Source: a virus. From it: a DNA stretch of 40,556 bases. Under the pieces are notes generated by a model. It worked only from the letters and a program-made list of their open reading frames with translations, was not told the DNA's origin and made no database searches. Positions 6,429 to 14,785 of this stretch are shown in pieces. The position numbers and the translations under genes were made by a program. Location: the IMG/VR virus record IMGVR_UViG_3300031839_000850, positions 1 through 40,556 of that record; one strand, 5' to 3'. How positions within the stretch are numbered: position 1 is the stretch's first letter; each line of letters starts with the position of its first letter.

Positions 6429-7214
6429 TTATTTTCCTCTCTTTAATATCGGAGACCAATCAATTCGATAATGAGGCACCACGAGGATCACGTTCTCTAA
6501 AACATCTATACCATACTCAGTGTGCCCAACATCAATCGCAACTATGTACCCCATTATCTTTCCTTTTGAATTGAACACACCTGAACCACTTGACCCAGAC
6601 CACGCATAAGAATTAAAATACACATACTCATCTGTTGAGATTCCCATGACTCTTCCACTCAGTGTGACAGGTCCTATGGTATTGGGATAGCCTGTATAAA
6701 CAAGCGGTTCTAGTGGGGACATCGTCTGTATCCATTCCCTGTTTTTTGTGACAAAATCTTGTGGAAATTTTATGGGCTTCCGATTTATTATTTCTTCCAC
6801 CAACAGTATAGCATAATCATTACGATCGTCATATGAGATTATTTCATCACATGGGTACAGTGTTCCATCAACTTCTACCTGAATCATCTTACACGAAAGA
6901 GTTGCGATTCCATGCCTTACAGTCAGTATAAAATGCTCGTCTCTATGCTTAAAGTATGTTCCGGTTGCAACCGAGACATGACCAGCGTTGGGAGTATAGG
7001 ATACAATCCTAACTGCACTGTTGATCGATCTTTTTACACCTGCTCGGGCAGCAACAGGGAACGAGTTAGACATACTGTCTATTGATCTAAATTCTGCGTG
7101 CGTTGGTATGCGGTTTTGCGTAAGATGCATGTGTGTTATACCCAAGGAAACCAACATCGCTGCTAAGGCGACCATGGCAAGTTGAGATATAATTTTCACA
7201 TATTTCTTAAACAT
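6429..7214 (-). CDS. Trypsin-like serine protease with N-terminal membrane anchor, 261 aa
   Basis: Chymotrypsin-fold protease. His in LTVRHGIA (about 101), Asp in RNDYAILLV (133) and Ser in SGSSGSGVF (about 209) give the full triad; GYP..GPVTLSGRV between them is typical of trypsin-like trimming proteases. Residues 8-30 form a signal peptide or anchor, so the enzyme probably acts outside the cytoplasmic membrane. Substrate unknown. It may help breach or modify the host envelope, or process virion proteins; both are inference. Start weakly supported by AGGTTTGA. Confidence 0.87.
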   Translation of the reverse strand: MFKKYVKIISQLAMVALAAMLVSLGITHMHLTQNRIPTHAEFRSIDSMSNSFPVAARAGVKRSINSAVRIVSYTPNAGHVSVATGTYFKHRDEHFILTVRHGIATLSCKMIQVEVDGTLYPCDEIISYDDRNDYAILLVEEIINRKPIKFPQDFVTKNREWIQTMSPLEPLVYTGYPNTIGPVTLSGRVMGISTDEYVYFNSYAWSGSSGSGVFNSKGKIMGYIVAIDVGHTEYGIDVLENVILVVPHYRIDWSPILKRGK

Positions 7215-7215
7215 T

Positions 7216-10200
7216 TCAAACCTGCATTTGGTAACTGAAGAAAACTGGTACCTGCTCTAAGCCAGCCTTCTTTGCGAACCAGACAACATCCTCATTTCCT
7301 GTGATTCTTACCCTGCCGTTCTTGCCGACTGCCACATACACTGGATTTTCAGCGCCGTTCTTTATAAAATACTGGTAGTCTGCATCAAAAGCATCTTTCG
7401 GGTTGCGGTATACTCTTGATAAATATGGCAATAGCTCCTCTGTGTCCACCATCACGTGATATTGCATATTCGCATTTGCCATGGGCCTGTCGTAGTCCAT
7501 GACACCACTTGCGGCCCAATCGTCTGCTACCTGCTGCACAGACAGGCTGGGGGTGCGCACAGGGCCGCTACCATAGCGAACAGCGCCAAGGGCGCCTGCA
7601 ACGCCTCCAAAGGGCAGCGAAAGCTCGTTAAGCGGTGTTCTATCAGCCGAGTTTATATTTCCTATGCGAAGCACTCTGAGGCCTCGGATGCGCGTCAGGG
7701 CCGGTAACAACACCCTATCTTTGTATCTTTGGCGACTAACGGAGCCCATCAATTCAAATTTAATCTCAAAAGACCCAACAGTGGAGTTGCCCACTCTCTT
7801 GGTGTCTCCCATAGTGCGAACCGTAGTTACTCCCTCGATACCTCTAATCTCAGTTTGTGTGTCTTGAAGTTGGCCACCGACATCTTTTGAAAGCGAAACA
7901 TCAATAGTAACTTTATAGGTCCGTAAATCATATCCGGGATCAATCTCGTTGAGTAACTTATCAATCCTGCTGATCTGATCCTCGACGCTTTCGTTGCGCG
8001 TAACCATTTTGACAGGCTGTCCGCCCATCGATGCTACTTGGTGCGGCACAAGCTCATCAAACATAACAGGCGCACCTGTGTTGTTATCAATCTGACCCAT
8101 GTCAGAGTAAGAGCGGAAGTTGTTTTGTACTATCGGAATAAGAAACTTGGCCACCATGATGTATCTTTCAGCTTCACCCATGTCAGAATAGTTGGCCTCA
8201 AACCATTGTAAGATAGTGACTATTCTATTTGCAACTTCACCAGCGGAACCATCAGCATCAATTCTTCCATAAGTTTCTATACCTCTGTTGATGAGATCCT
8301 GTATCTCTTGATTACTCATCACCTTATCTCTGCGTTTATTAATCTTCTCGCTGTGATCTTCGAGAGCCATGGCGATAATCTTATCAGCAGCAGCAGTCAC
8401 AAGCTCTTCGTTCTCGTTCAAGAACGCTGCGATCTCTTGGATAATCTCAAACTCTTCTGGGGGTGATTGGGGGTTGACGCGCATGCGATACAGCCATTTG
8501 ATTTTTATAAGCGGGTATCGCTCTCGGCTGCCGTCTGGGCGGTAGTTTACGTCTTGGAATATAACAAAGTCAGTGTCGTCTGCTAAGACCATCGTCGGAT
8601 TAGCATCACCATACTTATCACCGAAGTCAAGTTTCTGTTGTCCGGGCGCACTAGCCTTAGACTTTAAGTGCGTTGTGATGGCGCTTGATAACTCTCTCGC
8701 GAACTGAACTGAGTAATCATTTGTTCCTCGCATGTTGGCAAAGTTAAACCTTGGTCCGTACCCAAATATCTCAGCGAACACCGCATCAGGGTTCACACCC
8801 ATACGGTTACCTGTTCCTGTTCCATACATCTGTGCTCTCGCAGAGTCAAACTTGCCTGTGTACGAATGAAGCGGTTGACCATCGTCGGCAGTCCAGTCAA
8901 ACTCAAGACCGCCTTTGTCCTGCTTGACGTGCCACTTGTCGAGGTTTGTGAGCTTCATTAACTCTTCTCGGGAGCGATCGTAGGTGCTCTTCGCCGTGTA
9001 GCCGCCAGCAGCAAGGTTCTGTCTAATTTGCTCTTTGTAGGTAGGCGCGTCGTCTTCCTCAAACGCCAGCATGACGTCAACAAATTCGTCAAAATCTGGC
9101 ACCTCGCCATCTTCGTCGGCTGTAAAGTTTTGATTACTGTGCAAGGAAATGACCAAGTGAACCGTAGCCTCGCGATCTGGATCTATCTCGTCGCCCTCTG
9201 GTTGAGCACTGACGAGTTTTCTTAGGCTGATGTCCCAGTCGCCATCATCACCCGGCATATCATAAATCATGTCATCAATACCAAGTTCTTCAACAAACGC
9301 GCGAAGTCCGCTGTAATCACGTGGGATCTCTTTAAAATCTTGCGGATTGTCAGCTATGTAGAACATGTCAGTTGTGCTGTAATCGGGCCAACCAAGATCA
9401 ATCTCAAATTCATATCTTGCGCTGGCATAGCAGTAAATGTCATTCATCTCTTCTTCAAGATTATAACCAACGTCACCATATTCAAGCTCGTCTCGGTTGT
9501 CGGTGTAGCGGTCCAGCACACCTGCACAGTAATCTTCTGCTTTCTCTAAGCGGTCTTCAATAGAGCCGTGGAAGTTTGCGTTGGTTTCTTGGCTGAGATA
9601 CTCAATCATCTCTTGTATGCCTTCCTGATCGCCTGAGTGCTCGCCTGTCTCTTCTACGTTCTCGACACGCATGTTGTTAATGAACCAAGCGATATGATCC
9701 CATGTTTTTTCATCTGGTGCGTCGTTACTGCGTCCTTTGATTTGGTAGACTGTGTTCTCATATTCGCTGTAAGTCATTGTGACATAGGACGATGATGCCT
9801 TGCGCTTGCCTTGGCGCTTGCGGAGGGACACTAATACGCCGCGAGAGTCAGAGCCGCAGTGTCCCATTCGCTCACCTTCTATGGAGCAGTTAGACACCTG
9901 CAAGTTATACCAGTACGAACCATCTTCAAAGGTGTGGAGGATGTTGTCTGGATCTTCTCGGTTCTCCAAGTCATCCATTGCAGTTTGATAGGCGTTGTCA
10001 ATATCATCGCCCTTGATCAACTCATAGTTCGTCGGCTCATCGTTGAGCCATGAGAACAACTCGTTATATCTGCCCCAGTATGTTCTCCACTCGCCGAGCA
10101 TCTGCTCATTGATATATTCTTTTACAACCTCAACCTTCTCGGAAGGCACACCTGCTTTGCTCAGTGCCTTCAATGCTTTCATAAATGTCTTGCGCCAAGT

Positions 10201-10623
10201 GCCGGCAGGCTTCGCCCACGCTTGCTTTATATTGTCTGCGACGAATGCGATCTTCTTGTTTTGCTCGATGGTTTCGTCGTCGTATGTGGCGCGTGGAGTT
10301 ATACGGACGGCGCTCGCATCATATGGCTCGACTGTGCGTGCAGCTACCGGGCTGTGTGTGGCGCGTGGAAGCTGTATCTGATCTGGGAACATCCGCTCCA
10401 TCTGGTTCAACCAGTTCTGTTGGACGCTATCAATGTAGCCGGGGTTGCCCAGCTTGTGTTCTTTCCAGTTATTGCCTGCGTACGTCTTTGACTTCTCGGG
10501 AGCATTCGGCATGCCTTCCTCGATAAAATCAACGATGATCTCGGGCAAGCCGATGTCGCGCAAGCCCTCCGTTAAAACATTATCTTTAAGATAATTAAAC
10601 CAGTTCCCTGTAGAAATATCCAT
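7216..10623 (-). CDS. PcfJ-like multi-domain protein, 1135 aa
   Basis: Largest protein after the polymerase. Residues 238-320 match the PcfJ-like pattern: SNCSIEGERMGHCGS (HCG at 255-257), then VSLRKR, a beta strand with S-Y-V-T-M-T and QIKGRSN. PcfJ-type domains are common in large mobile-element and phage proteins, role unknown. About residues 900-1010 form a ferredoxin-like segment (IRGIEGVTTVR). The C-terminus (NPVYVAVGKNGRVRITGNE, then KAGLEQVPVF) resembles the ParB/sulfiredoxin fold but with GNED in place of the usual catalytic GxHR. It could be a polyvalent protein delivered with the genome. Ribosome site TTGGAGAAAATAA. Confidence 0.8.
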   Translation of the reverse strand: MDISTGNWFNYLKDNVLTEGLRDIGLPEIIVDFIEEGMPNAPEKSKTYAGNNWKEHKLGNPGYIDSVQQNWLNQMERMFPDQIQLPRATHSPVAARTVEPYDASAVRITPRATYDDETIEQNKKIAFVADNIKQAWAKPAGTWRKTFMKALKALSKAGVPSEKVEVVKEYINEQMLGEWRTYWGRYNELFSWLNDEPTNYELIKGDDIDNAYQTAMDDLENREDPDNILHTFEDGSYWYNLQVSNCSIEGERMGHCGSDSRGVLVSLRKRQGKRKASSSYVTMTYSEYENTVYQIKGRSNDAPDEKTWDHIAWFINNMRVENVEETGEHSGDQEGIQEMIEYLSQETNANFHGSIEDRLEKAEDYCAGVLDRYTDNRDELEYGDVGYNLEEEMNDIYCYASARYEFEIDLGWPDYSTTDMFYIADNPQDFKEIPRDYSGLRAFVEELGIDDMIYDMPGDDGDWDISLRKLVSAQPEGDEIDPDREATVHLVISLHSNQNFTADEDGEVPDFDEFVDVMLAFEEDDAPTYKEQIRQNLAAGGYTAKSTYDRSREELMKLTNLDKWHVKQDKGGLEFDWTADDGQPLHSYTGKFDSARAQMYGTGTGNRMGVNPDAVFAEIFGYGPRFNFANMRGTNDYSVQFARELSSAITTHLKSKASAPGQQKLDFGDKYGDANPTMVLADDTDFVIFQDVNYRPDGSRERYPLIKIKWLYRMRVNPQSPPEEFEIIQEIAAFLNENEELVTAAADKIIAMALEDHSEKINKRRDKVMSNQEIQDLINRGIETYGRIDADGSAGEVANRIVTILQWFEANYSDMGEAERYIMVAKFLIPIVQNNFRSYSDMGQIDNNTGAPVMFDELVPHQVASMGGQPVKMVTRNESVEDQISRIDKLLNEIDPGYDLRTYKVTIDVSLSKDVGGQLQDTQTEIRGIEGVTTVRTMGDTKRVGNSTVGSFEIKFELMGSVSRQRYKDRVLLPALTRIRGLRVLRIGNINSADRTPLNELSLPFGGVAGALGAVRYGSGPVRTPSLSVQQVADDWAASGVMDYDRPMANANMQYHVMVDTEELLPYLSRVYRNPKDAFDADYQYFIKNGAENPVYVAVGKNGRVRITGNEDVVWFAKKAGLEQVPVFFSYQMQV

Positions 10624-10639
10624 TTATTTTCTCCAACAG

Positions 10640-10649
10640 AGTAAATAGT
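10640..10649 (-). promoter_or_regulatory. ACTATTTACT motif upstream of the PcfJ-like gene
   Basis: Reverse strand ACTATTTACT, about 17 nt before the ATG of the 1135-aa gene, one base from the motif at 5137-5147 and 17850-17860. A role as a late-promoter box is a guess. Confidence 0.3.
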
Positions 10650-10651
10650 TG

Positions 10652-10981
10652 CTATCTTTTATAATCATCTTCCAATCTTACAACGTCGTTTAAATGAGGA
10701 GTGCTTACCTCCACAATCTCTACTGCGGTCTCGTTCGCACCAAAGCGGTGAACTTGATGCGGGACCACGTGAAACGCCTCTCCCGGCAAAAACTTCTGGA
10801 TGTTATCGTTCTCGTCGTAGTTATACAAAATACCCTTAATAACGTAGACCGTCTCTTCTTTTGTCTCATGGTATTGTTTCGACAAACGATGACCAGCATT
10901 GATGTGTAAAACTTTACCAACGTAATCTTTTGTCTCTGCCCAGATAATTTCGTGTCCCCACGGTTTTTCAACTCTTCTCAT
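10652..10981 (-). CDS. Cupin, mannose-6-phosphate isomerase type, 109 aa
   Basis: Single cupin barrel resembling the C-terminal domain of type II mannose-6-phosphate isomerase: KPWGHE at the N-terminus, INAGHRLSKQYHETKEETVY (metal His and Glu), and VPHQVHRFGA for motif 2. The family converts mannose-6-P and fructose-6-P or binds sugar nucleotides; a stand-alone domain of this length may be a sugar-phosphate or ligand-binding cupin. It could serve surface sugar metabolism. Ribosome site GGAGATAAC. Confidence 0.83.
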   Translation of the reverse strand: MRRVEKPWGHEIIWAETKDYVGKVLHINAGHRLSKQYHETKEETVYVIKGILYNYDENDNIQKFLPGEAFHVVPHQVHRFGANETAVEIVEVSTPHLNDVVRLEDDYKR

Positions 10982-10982
10982 G

Positions 10983-11333
10983 TTATCTCCAAAATAATTG
11001 TACTGCCACGATTATAAACGATAATACCACACACACCATAGTTTTTACAGTGAACATGCTTTCATTTAAGAAAACCCACGTTAAAAGAGGAAATGTCAGG
11101 TAAGACATGGTGAAAATTAAAAAGCGGGGGCCCCACACTTCTCCCCACTCTTCGTAACACAGCTTGATACCGTACCAGAAACATATACCTGTCGGGACAG
11201 AGAACATTATAGCGGCGAAGAGAGGCTTGTCTTTCCACCAGTCCCACACAAATTGTGAGTTCAATTGAAACCAACCAAGCGTCTGACCGATTGCAAACAA
11301 TAGGCACGCTAATAGAATATTAAAAGTTGGCAA
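10983..11333 (-). CDS. Four-helix membrane protein, DMT-like, 116 aa
   Basis: About four hydrophobic helices: residues 4-22, 36-56, 68-88 and 96-114. The layout, with WFQLNSQFVWDWW between helices 1 and 2 and NESMFTVKT before the last helix, fits a half-size drug/metabolite transporter-like protein found in marine phages. TTG start at 11333 chosen because AAGGAAG lies 6 nt upstream; it overlaps the upstream stop. Transport substrate unknown. Confidence 0.72.
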   Translation of the reverse strand: MPTFNILLACLLFAIGQTLGWFQLNSQFVWDWWKDKPLFAAIMFSVPTGICFWYGIKLCYEEWGEVWGPRFLIFTMSYLTFPLLTWVFLNESMFTVKTMVCVVLSFIIVAVQLFWR

Positions 11334-12096
11334 CGATCACTTCCTTTGCTTTGGCCTCGTCGGTAGTAGGTCTTCCCCACTGGTCAACGAAGTATAGTTT
11401 TTGGTTTTTAAAATACTTGGCGACACTCCGGGTGTAATGGTAGAGCAGCGCAGTTTTCTTTTCGCTCGTTTCCATGAAGTCTTTTAGCCTGTGTGTGTCG
11501 ACAAAAGTCTCGTCATAAGTTAAGCTATTGATATCGCTCTCTACATTTTTTAGATAATTCAGAGTAAAATCACCCACTGGCACAAACACGTAATCGCATC
11601 TACCATCGATAGATTCCATGCTGTCCACAAAGTTTTCAGGCTTGTTGTACACCACCATCAAGTTTTCAAAAGATACTTGTCTTAGATTAGCCATGGCCAG
11701 TGGATTATGGCTATCTGGGGTGAACTCACCTCGCGAGACAAAGCCGCCCTTGGAATACTTGTTCAGCAAAAAGAAAATACCAGCCCTCAAAAAAGGATCC
11801 CTATACTCAGGCAAAGTTTCCTGCAAGTAGTAAAATACACCGGGATCTTCGATATTGTCGAAGTGCATTGCTACCTTCTGTACTTGCTCAGCATTCATAC
11901 TAAGGCATGTCCAAAATTCATAGATGGAGTATTTGTTGGTGTGCGAGACCACGTACCTATTACTCATCGCCAAAGGTATTTCGACGCCACCGTTATACAT
12001 CAGAAAAGAATGTATCACAGATTTCTCTGGGAACATCTTTTTGAGGGTCGATAACGACTTAAATTCTCTAGCTGCCAGTTTCAGAGGAGTTTTCAT
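11320..12096 (-). CDS. Degenerate D12-class DNA adenine methylase-like protein, 258 aa
   Basis: The order of segments follows D12 (Dam-type) methylases: a short N-terminal fold with MYNGGVEI where the EPFxGGG AdoMet loop should be (34-40), SNRYVVSH..YSIYEFW, a recognition segment FFLLNKYSKGGFVSRGEF (108-125, equal to the usual 'LNKxxFNGLxR'), then CDYVFVPVGDF at 167-177 where DPPY is expected. Both catalytic motifs have been replaced, so it is probably inactive, perhaps a DNA-binding blocker. The resemblance is by eye and needs a profile search. Confidence 0.6.
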   Translation of the reverse strand: MKTPLKLAAREFKSLSTLKKMFPEKSVIHSFLMYNGGVEIPLAMSNRYVVSHTNKYSIYEFWTCLSMNAEQVQKVAMHFDNIEDPGVFYYLQETLPEYRDPFLRAGIFFLLNKYSKGGFVSRGEFTPDSHNPLAMANLRQVSFENLMVVYNKPENFVDSMESIDGRCDYVFVPVGDFTLNYLKNVESDINSLTYDETFVDTHRLKDFMETSEKKTALLYHYTRSVAKYFKNQKLYFVDQWGRPTTDEAKAKEVIVANF

Positions 12097-12646
12097 CAGC
12101 GTTTTCCATCACTCTTGACAATCTATTTCTCAAAACGTCGGCAGCTTCTTGCTCATCTTCGGTCATGTTGTCGGAGTCCATCTTCTGTTGCATGTGAGAC
12201 ATTACCTGCATCATCTGGGACTGTAAATCCTTCACATTCATGTCACCATTTGCAAACGGGGCGGCGGCGCCGGCGCTCTTTGCATCTGGGTGCTGTGCAA
12301 GGAAAGGAGACTCTTCCGCCGTAGGTGCGGTGGTTGGCGCCTCGACTGCCGGAGACTGTGCTGGCGGGGAGATATTTTCGCTTTTCATACGTAAATATCC
12401 GCTGATAATCCTTTGAAGATCATCGAGCACTTGATCTGACTTTGACAAAGATTTTCGTATATTATCGATGCCTTCCCACCCCTCTGTTGTTAGGTTGTTG
12501 TCGTTAGAGGACAGCTGTGTGTAGAAATCCTTGGCGTTTGCGATGTGTTGATTTGACTTCTCGATCAGTCTATCGATCTCCGATGGCAATTCATCAAGTT
12601 CGATTGAAAATTGAATGTTTACTCTGGTTGCTTCTTGGTTACTCAT
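12068..12646 (-). CDS. Hypothetical helical protein, 192 aa
   Basis: Helical N-terminus (IDRLIEKSNQHIANAKDFY), a disordered Pro/Ala/Thr linker at about 93-130, and a methionine-rich C-terminal helix (LQSQMMQVMSHMQQKM). No family recognised. Ribosome site AAAAGGATAAA. Overlaps the D12-like gene by 29 nt, so the pair may be co-translated. Confidence 0.72.
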   Translation of the reverse strand: MSNQEATRVNIQFSIELDELPSEIDRLIEKSNQHIANAKDFYTQLSSNDNNLTTEGWEGIDNIRKSLSKSDQVLDDLQRIISGYLRMKSENISPPAQSPAVEAPTTAPTAEESPFLAQHPDAKSAGAAAPFANGDMNVKDLQSQMMQVMSHMQQKMDSDNMTEDEQEAADVLRNRLSRVMENADENSSETGS

Positions 12647-12647
12647 T

Positions 12648-12938
12648 TTATCCTTTTATCAGTGTTCTGTTTTGGTTTAGTGTTTTTTCGATCATCTGTG
12701 GTGTTCCCACGACAATAATCTCGGTACCCGACTGCCCACGATTGATGGTCAGCTTGGTAAATCTATGTGACTTAGAGAGATCCGGAGGGAGGGCGCCATC
12801 CTCGTTCAACTGTTGCATTCTGGACTCTTCTCTGATCATAACAACGTGTTCTGGATTCACAAAAACTTCTCGAATCGTAAAATCTCGGTTACTCGTTAAG
12901 GTATTGTTCTGACATATCTCGGTAAGTTTAACTAACAT
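12648..12938 (-). CDS. FlbD-like small protein, 96 aa
   Basis: Begins MLVKLTEI and contains NPEHVVMIREE, then TKLTINRGQSGTEIIVVGTP, ending in a helix: the same order as the FlbD family (LT...vNp..I..I...T.v.l..G....v.es..eV). FlbD proteins are small cytosolic proteins of flagellar operons with unclear function; similar genes occur in phages. ATG chosen with GGAGCAAGG upstream. Confidence 0.72.
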   Translation of the reverse strand: MLVKLTEICQNNTLTSNRDFTIREVFVNPEHVVMIREESRMQQLNEDGALPPDLSKSHRFTKLTINRGQSGTEIIVVGTPQMIEKTLNQNRTLIKG

Positions 12939-13141
12939 CCTTGCTCCATTGGGTATACATCTCTTCTTTTCACATTCCAGTGCATTCCGTTGGCGTAAAC
13001 GCGATATATGTACTGGCTTCGCGTGTTCATGTAAACGCCGGCAACTGGCTTTTCAGCAGTTCGGTGTCTCATGCCTCTTTCAGTCTCACACCACAGTTCT
13101 GTTCCCTGTGGGATGTGGACTAAATCTCCTTGTTGCATCAT
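12932..13141 (-). CDS. Small beta protein, paralogue of 162-551, 69 aa
   Basis: MQQGDLVHIPQGTELWC then ERGMRHR, matching the IPxGTxxxC..RGMxH block of the 162-551 protein and the QxGDLV start of the KVGDLV family. The end NVKRRDVYPMEQ fits a last strand plus helix. Two adjacent ATGs (13141 and 13138) are both plausible after GGAGG. The stop of groEL lies within this start. Confidence 0.7.
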   Translation of the reverse strand: MMQQGDLVHIPQGTELWCETERGMRHRTAEKPVAGVYMNTRSQYIYRVYANGMHWNVKRRDVYPMEQGC

Positions 13142-14727
13142 TTATCCTCCGTTTGAATGATACCATAATTGGTAGTTATCAGAGTGCCGGCACAACTGGC
13201 TGCGTTTTTGAGCGCCGACAGTGTAACCTTTACAGGATCTATAATACCATCTTCTAAGAGGTTTGTCAACTTATTAGCTCTAAAATCCCAACCATCGCTG
13301 GTATTGGCGTTCAATACCTTTTCGACAATCAGGTCTGGTGAGCAGCCTGCGTTTGATGCCATCTGTCTAATCGGCTCGTGACATGCTGCGCGGACGACTG
13401 CCATACCAGCAGCCAAATCGTTTGCTGACACTTCATTCTCCGTTGTCACACAGAGGCTCTCGGAAGCGCGCAATAATGAGGAACCACCACCGGGTACAAT
13501 CCCGGAATCTTGGGCCGCTTTTACAGCCTCCAAGGCATCTTCAATGCGATGTTTCTTCTCAGTCATCTCGACCTCAGTGGCGCCACCTACTCGGATTACA
13601 GCCACACCAGAAGCAAGTCGAACAATTCTTTTTTGAATCACGTTGCAGGCCTCCAAGTCCTCTGTTGCTTCAATCTGTGCTTTGAGCGAATCAATCTTGA
13701 CTTCAATCGCTTCCACGTCCGCACTTCCACCAACAAAGATCGTGGACGACTTTGTACTCTCCACAAACTTAGATGTGCCAAAGTCGACCATCTGAATGTC
13801 TACAAGTTTCTTGCCGGACTCCCGAGACATGAAGGTGGCACCCACTGAAACGGCCAAATCTGAGAGTGTACTTCTCCTCTCTTCTCCGTATGCCGGTGCC
13901 TTGATGGCCGCAACCTTCATGGTACCCCGCATCGCATTCATAATAAGCGCCGCAAGTGCTTGGCCATCGATGTCATCCGCAACCACAATCAATGGGCGAC
14001 CTTCTCGCGCAACCATCTCGAGTGCCGGCAGGATTTGCTCAACGGTGCTGATCTTCTGATCTGTAACCAAGATGAGTGGCTCGTCGTGGTGCATCACCGC
14101 ACGACGTTCGTCGGTTATAAAAGCACCAGCGGTGAAGCCGCTATCGAATGAAAAACCCTCTGTAATGTCCAGAACCGTGTCTGTTGACCGTGACTCTTCA
14201 ATGGTTATTGAGCCATCTTGCCCTACCCTATCAAAAGCCATTGCGATGAGTTTTCCGATAGCTCGATCATTGTTAGCCGAGATTGTTGCCACGTGTTCAA
14301 TGTCTTCAACACTCGTTACCGGAGTGGCCATTGTTTTTAGATTAGACGAGACCTCTCGAACAGTCAGGTCTATCCCTCTCTGTATCTCTACGGGAGAAAG
14401 ACCGCTCGCCAAGAAGCGCTGTGACTCTCGCAAGATAGCTCTGGCCAGAACAGTTGACGTGGTAGTGCCATCGCCTGCGCTGTTGTTAGTTTCGATTGCT
14501 GCTTGCTTAATGATCTCGGCGCCGGCATTCTCAAAAGGATCGTCCATGGATACGAACTGTGCCACTGTGACCCCATCTTTTGTGATGAACGGGGTGCGAC
14601 CCTTTTCTTGTAATAGGACGTTTCTGCCGCGTGGACCGAGCGTGGATGCCACATTGTCTGCTAGCTTATTTGCTCCATCCATGATTTTTTGTTGTAGTGA
14701 TTGATTATCGTCGTATTCTCGACTCAT
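13138..14727 (-). CDS. groEL: Chaperonin GroEL (Hsp60)
   Basis: ATP-dependent protein-folding chamber subunit; 529 aa against about 548 for the bacterial form. Key residues are present: TLGPRGRNV and DGVTVA with Asp51, AGDGTTT (84-90) for ATP, VGGATEVEMTEKK, and RIEDAL carrying the hydrolytic Asp. The C-terminus lacks the GGM repeats of cellular GroEL. A perfect promoter (14754-14782) precedes it. It needs a co-chaperonin, and a GroES-like gene is at 32972-33238, 18 kb away. Possible role: folding the phage's large proteins such as the capsid subunit. Confidence 0.97.
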   Translation of the reverse strand: MSREYDDNQSLQQKIMDGANKLADNVASTLGPRGRNVLLQEKGRTPFITKDGVTVAQFVSMDDPFENAGAEIIKQAAIETNNSAGDGTTTSTVLARAILRESQRFLASGLSPVEIQRGIDLTVREVSSNLKTMATPVTSVEDIEHVATISANNDRAIGKLIAMAFDRVGQDGSITIEESRSTDTVLDITEGFSFDSGFTAGAFITDERRAVMHHDEPLILVTDQKISTVEQILPALEMVAREGRPLIVVADDIDGQALAALIMNAMRGTMKVAAIKAPAYGEERRSTLSDLAVSVGATFMSRESGKKLVDIQMVDFGTSKFVESTKSSTIFVGGSADVEAIEVKIDSLKAQIEATEDLEACNVIQKRIVRLASGVAVIRVGGATEVEMTEKKHRIEDALEAVKAAQDSGIVPGGGSSLLRASESLCVTTENEVSANDLAAGMAVVRAACHEPIRQMASNAGCSPDLIVEKVLNANTSDGWDFRANKLTNLLEDGIIDPVKVTLSALKNAASCAGTLITTNYGIIQTEDK

Positions 14728-14753
14728 TAGTACCTCTGAGTTATGTACATATT

Positions 14754-14782
14754 ATAATCTCTTTTAAGAATTATGTCAAGCT
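14754..14782 (-). promoter_or_regulatory. Sigma-70 consensus promoter for groEL
   Basis: Reverse strand: TTGACA, 17 bp (TAATTCTTAAAAGAGAT), TATAAT; both boxes perfect, located between the stop of the 428-aa gene and the groEL start. Confidence 0.88.
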
Positions 14783-14785
14783 TTT

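Noticed and set aside
14072-14704. Plus-strand open frame opposite groEL
   Set aside because: Antisense to conserved GroEL motifs; Ser/Arg-rich translation typical of shadow frames.
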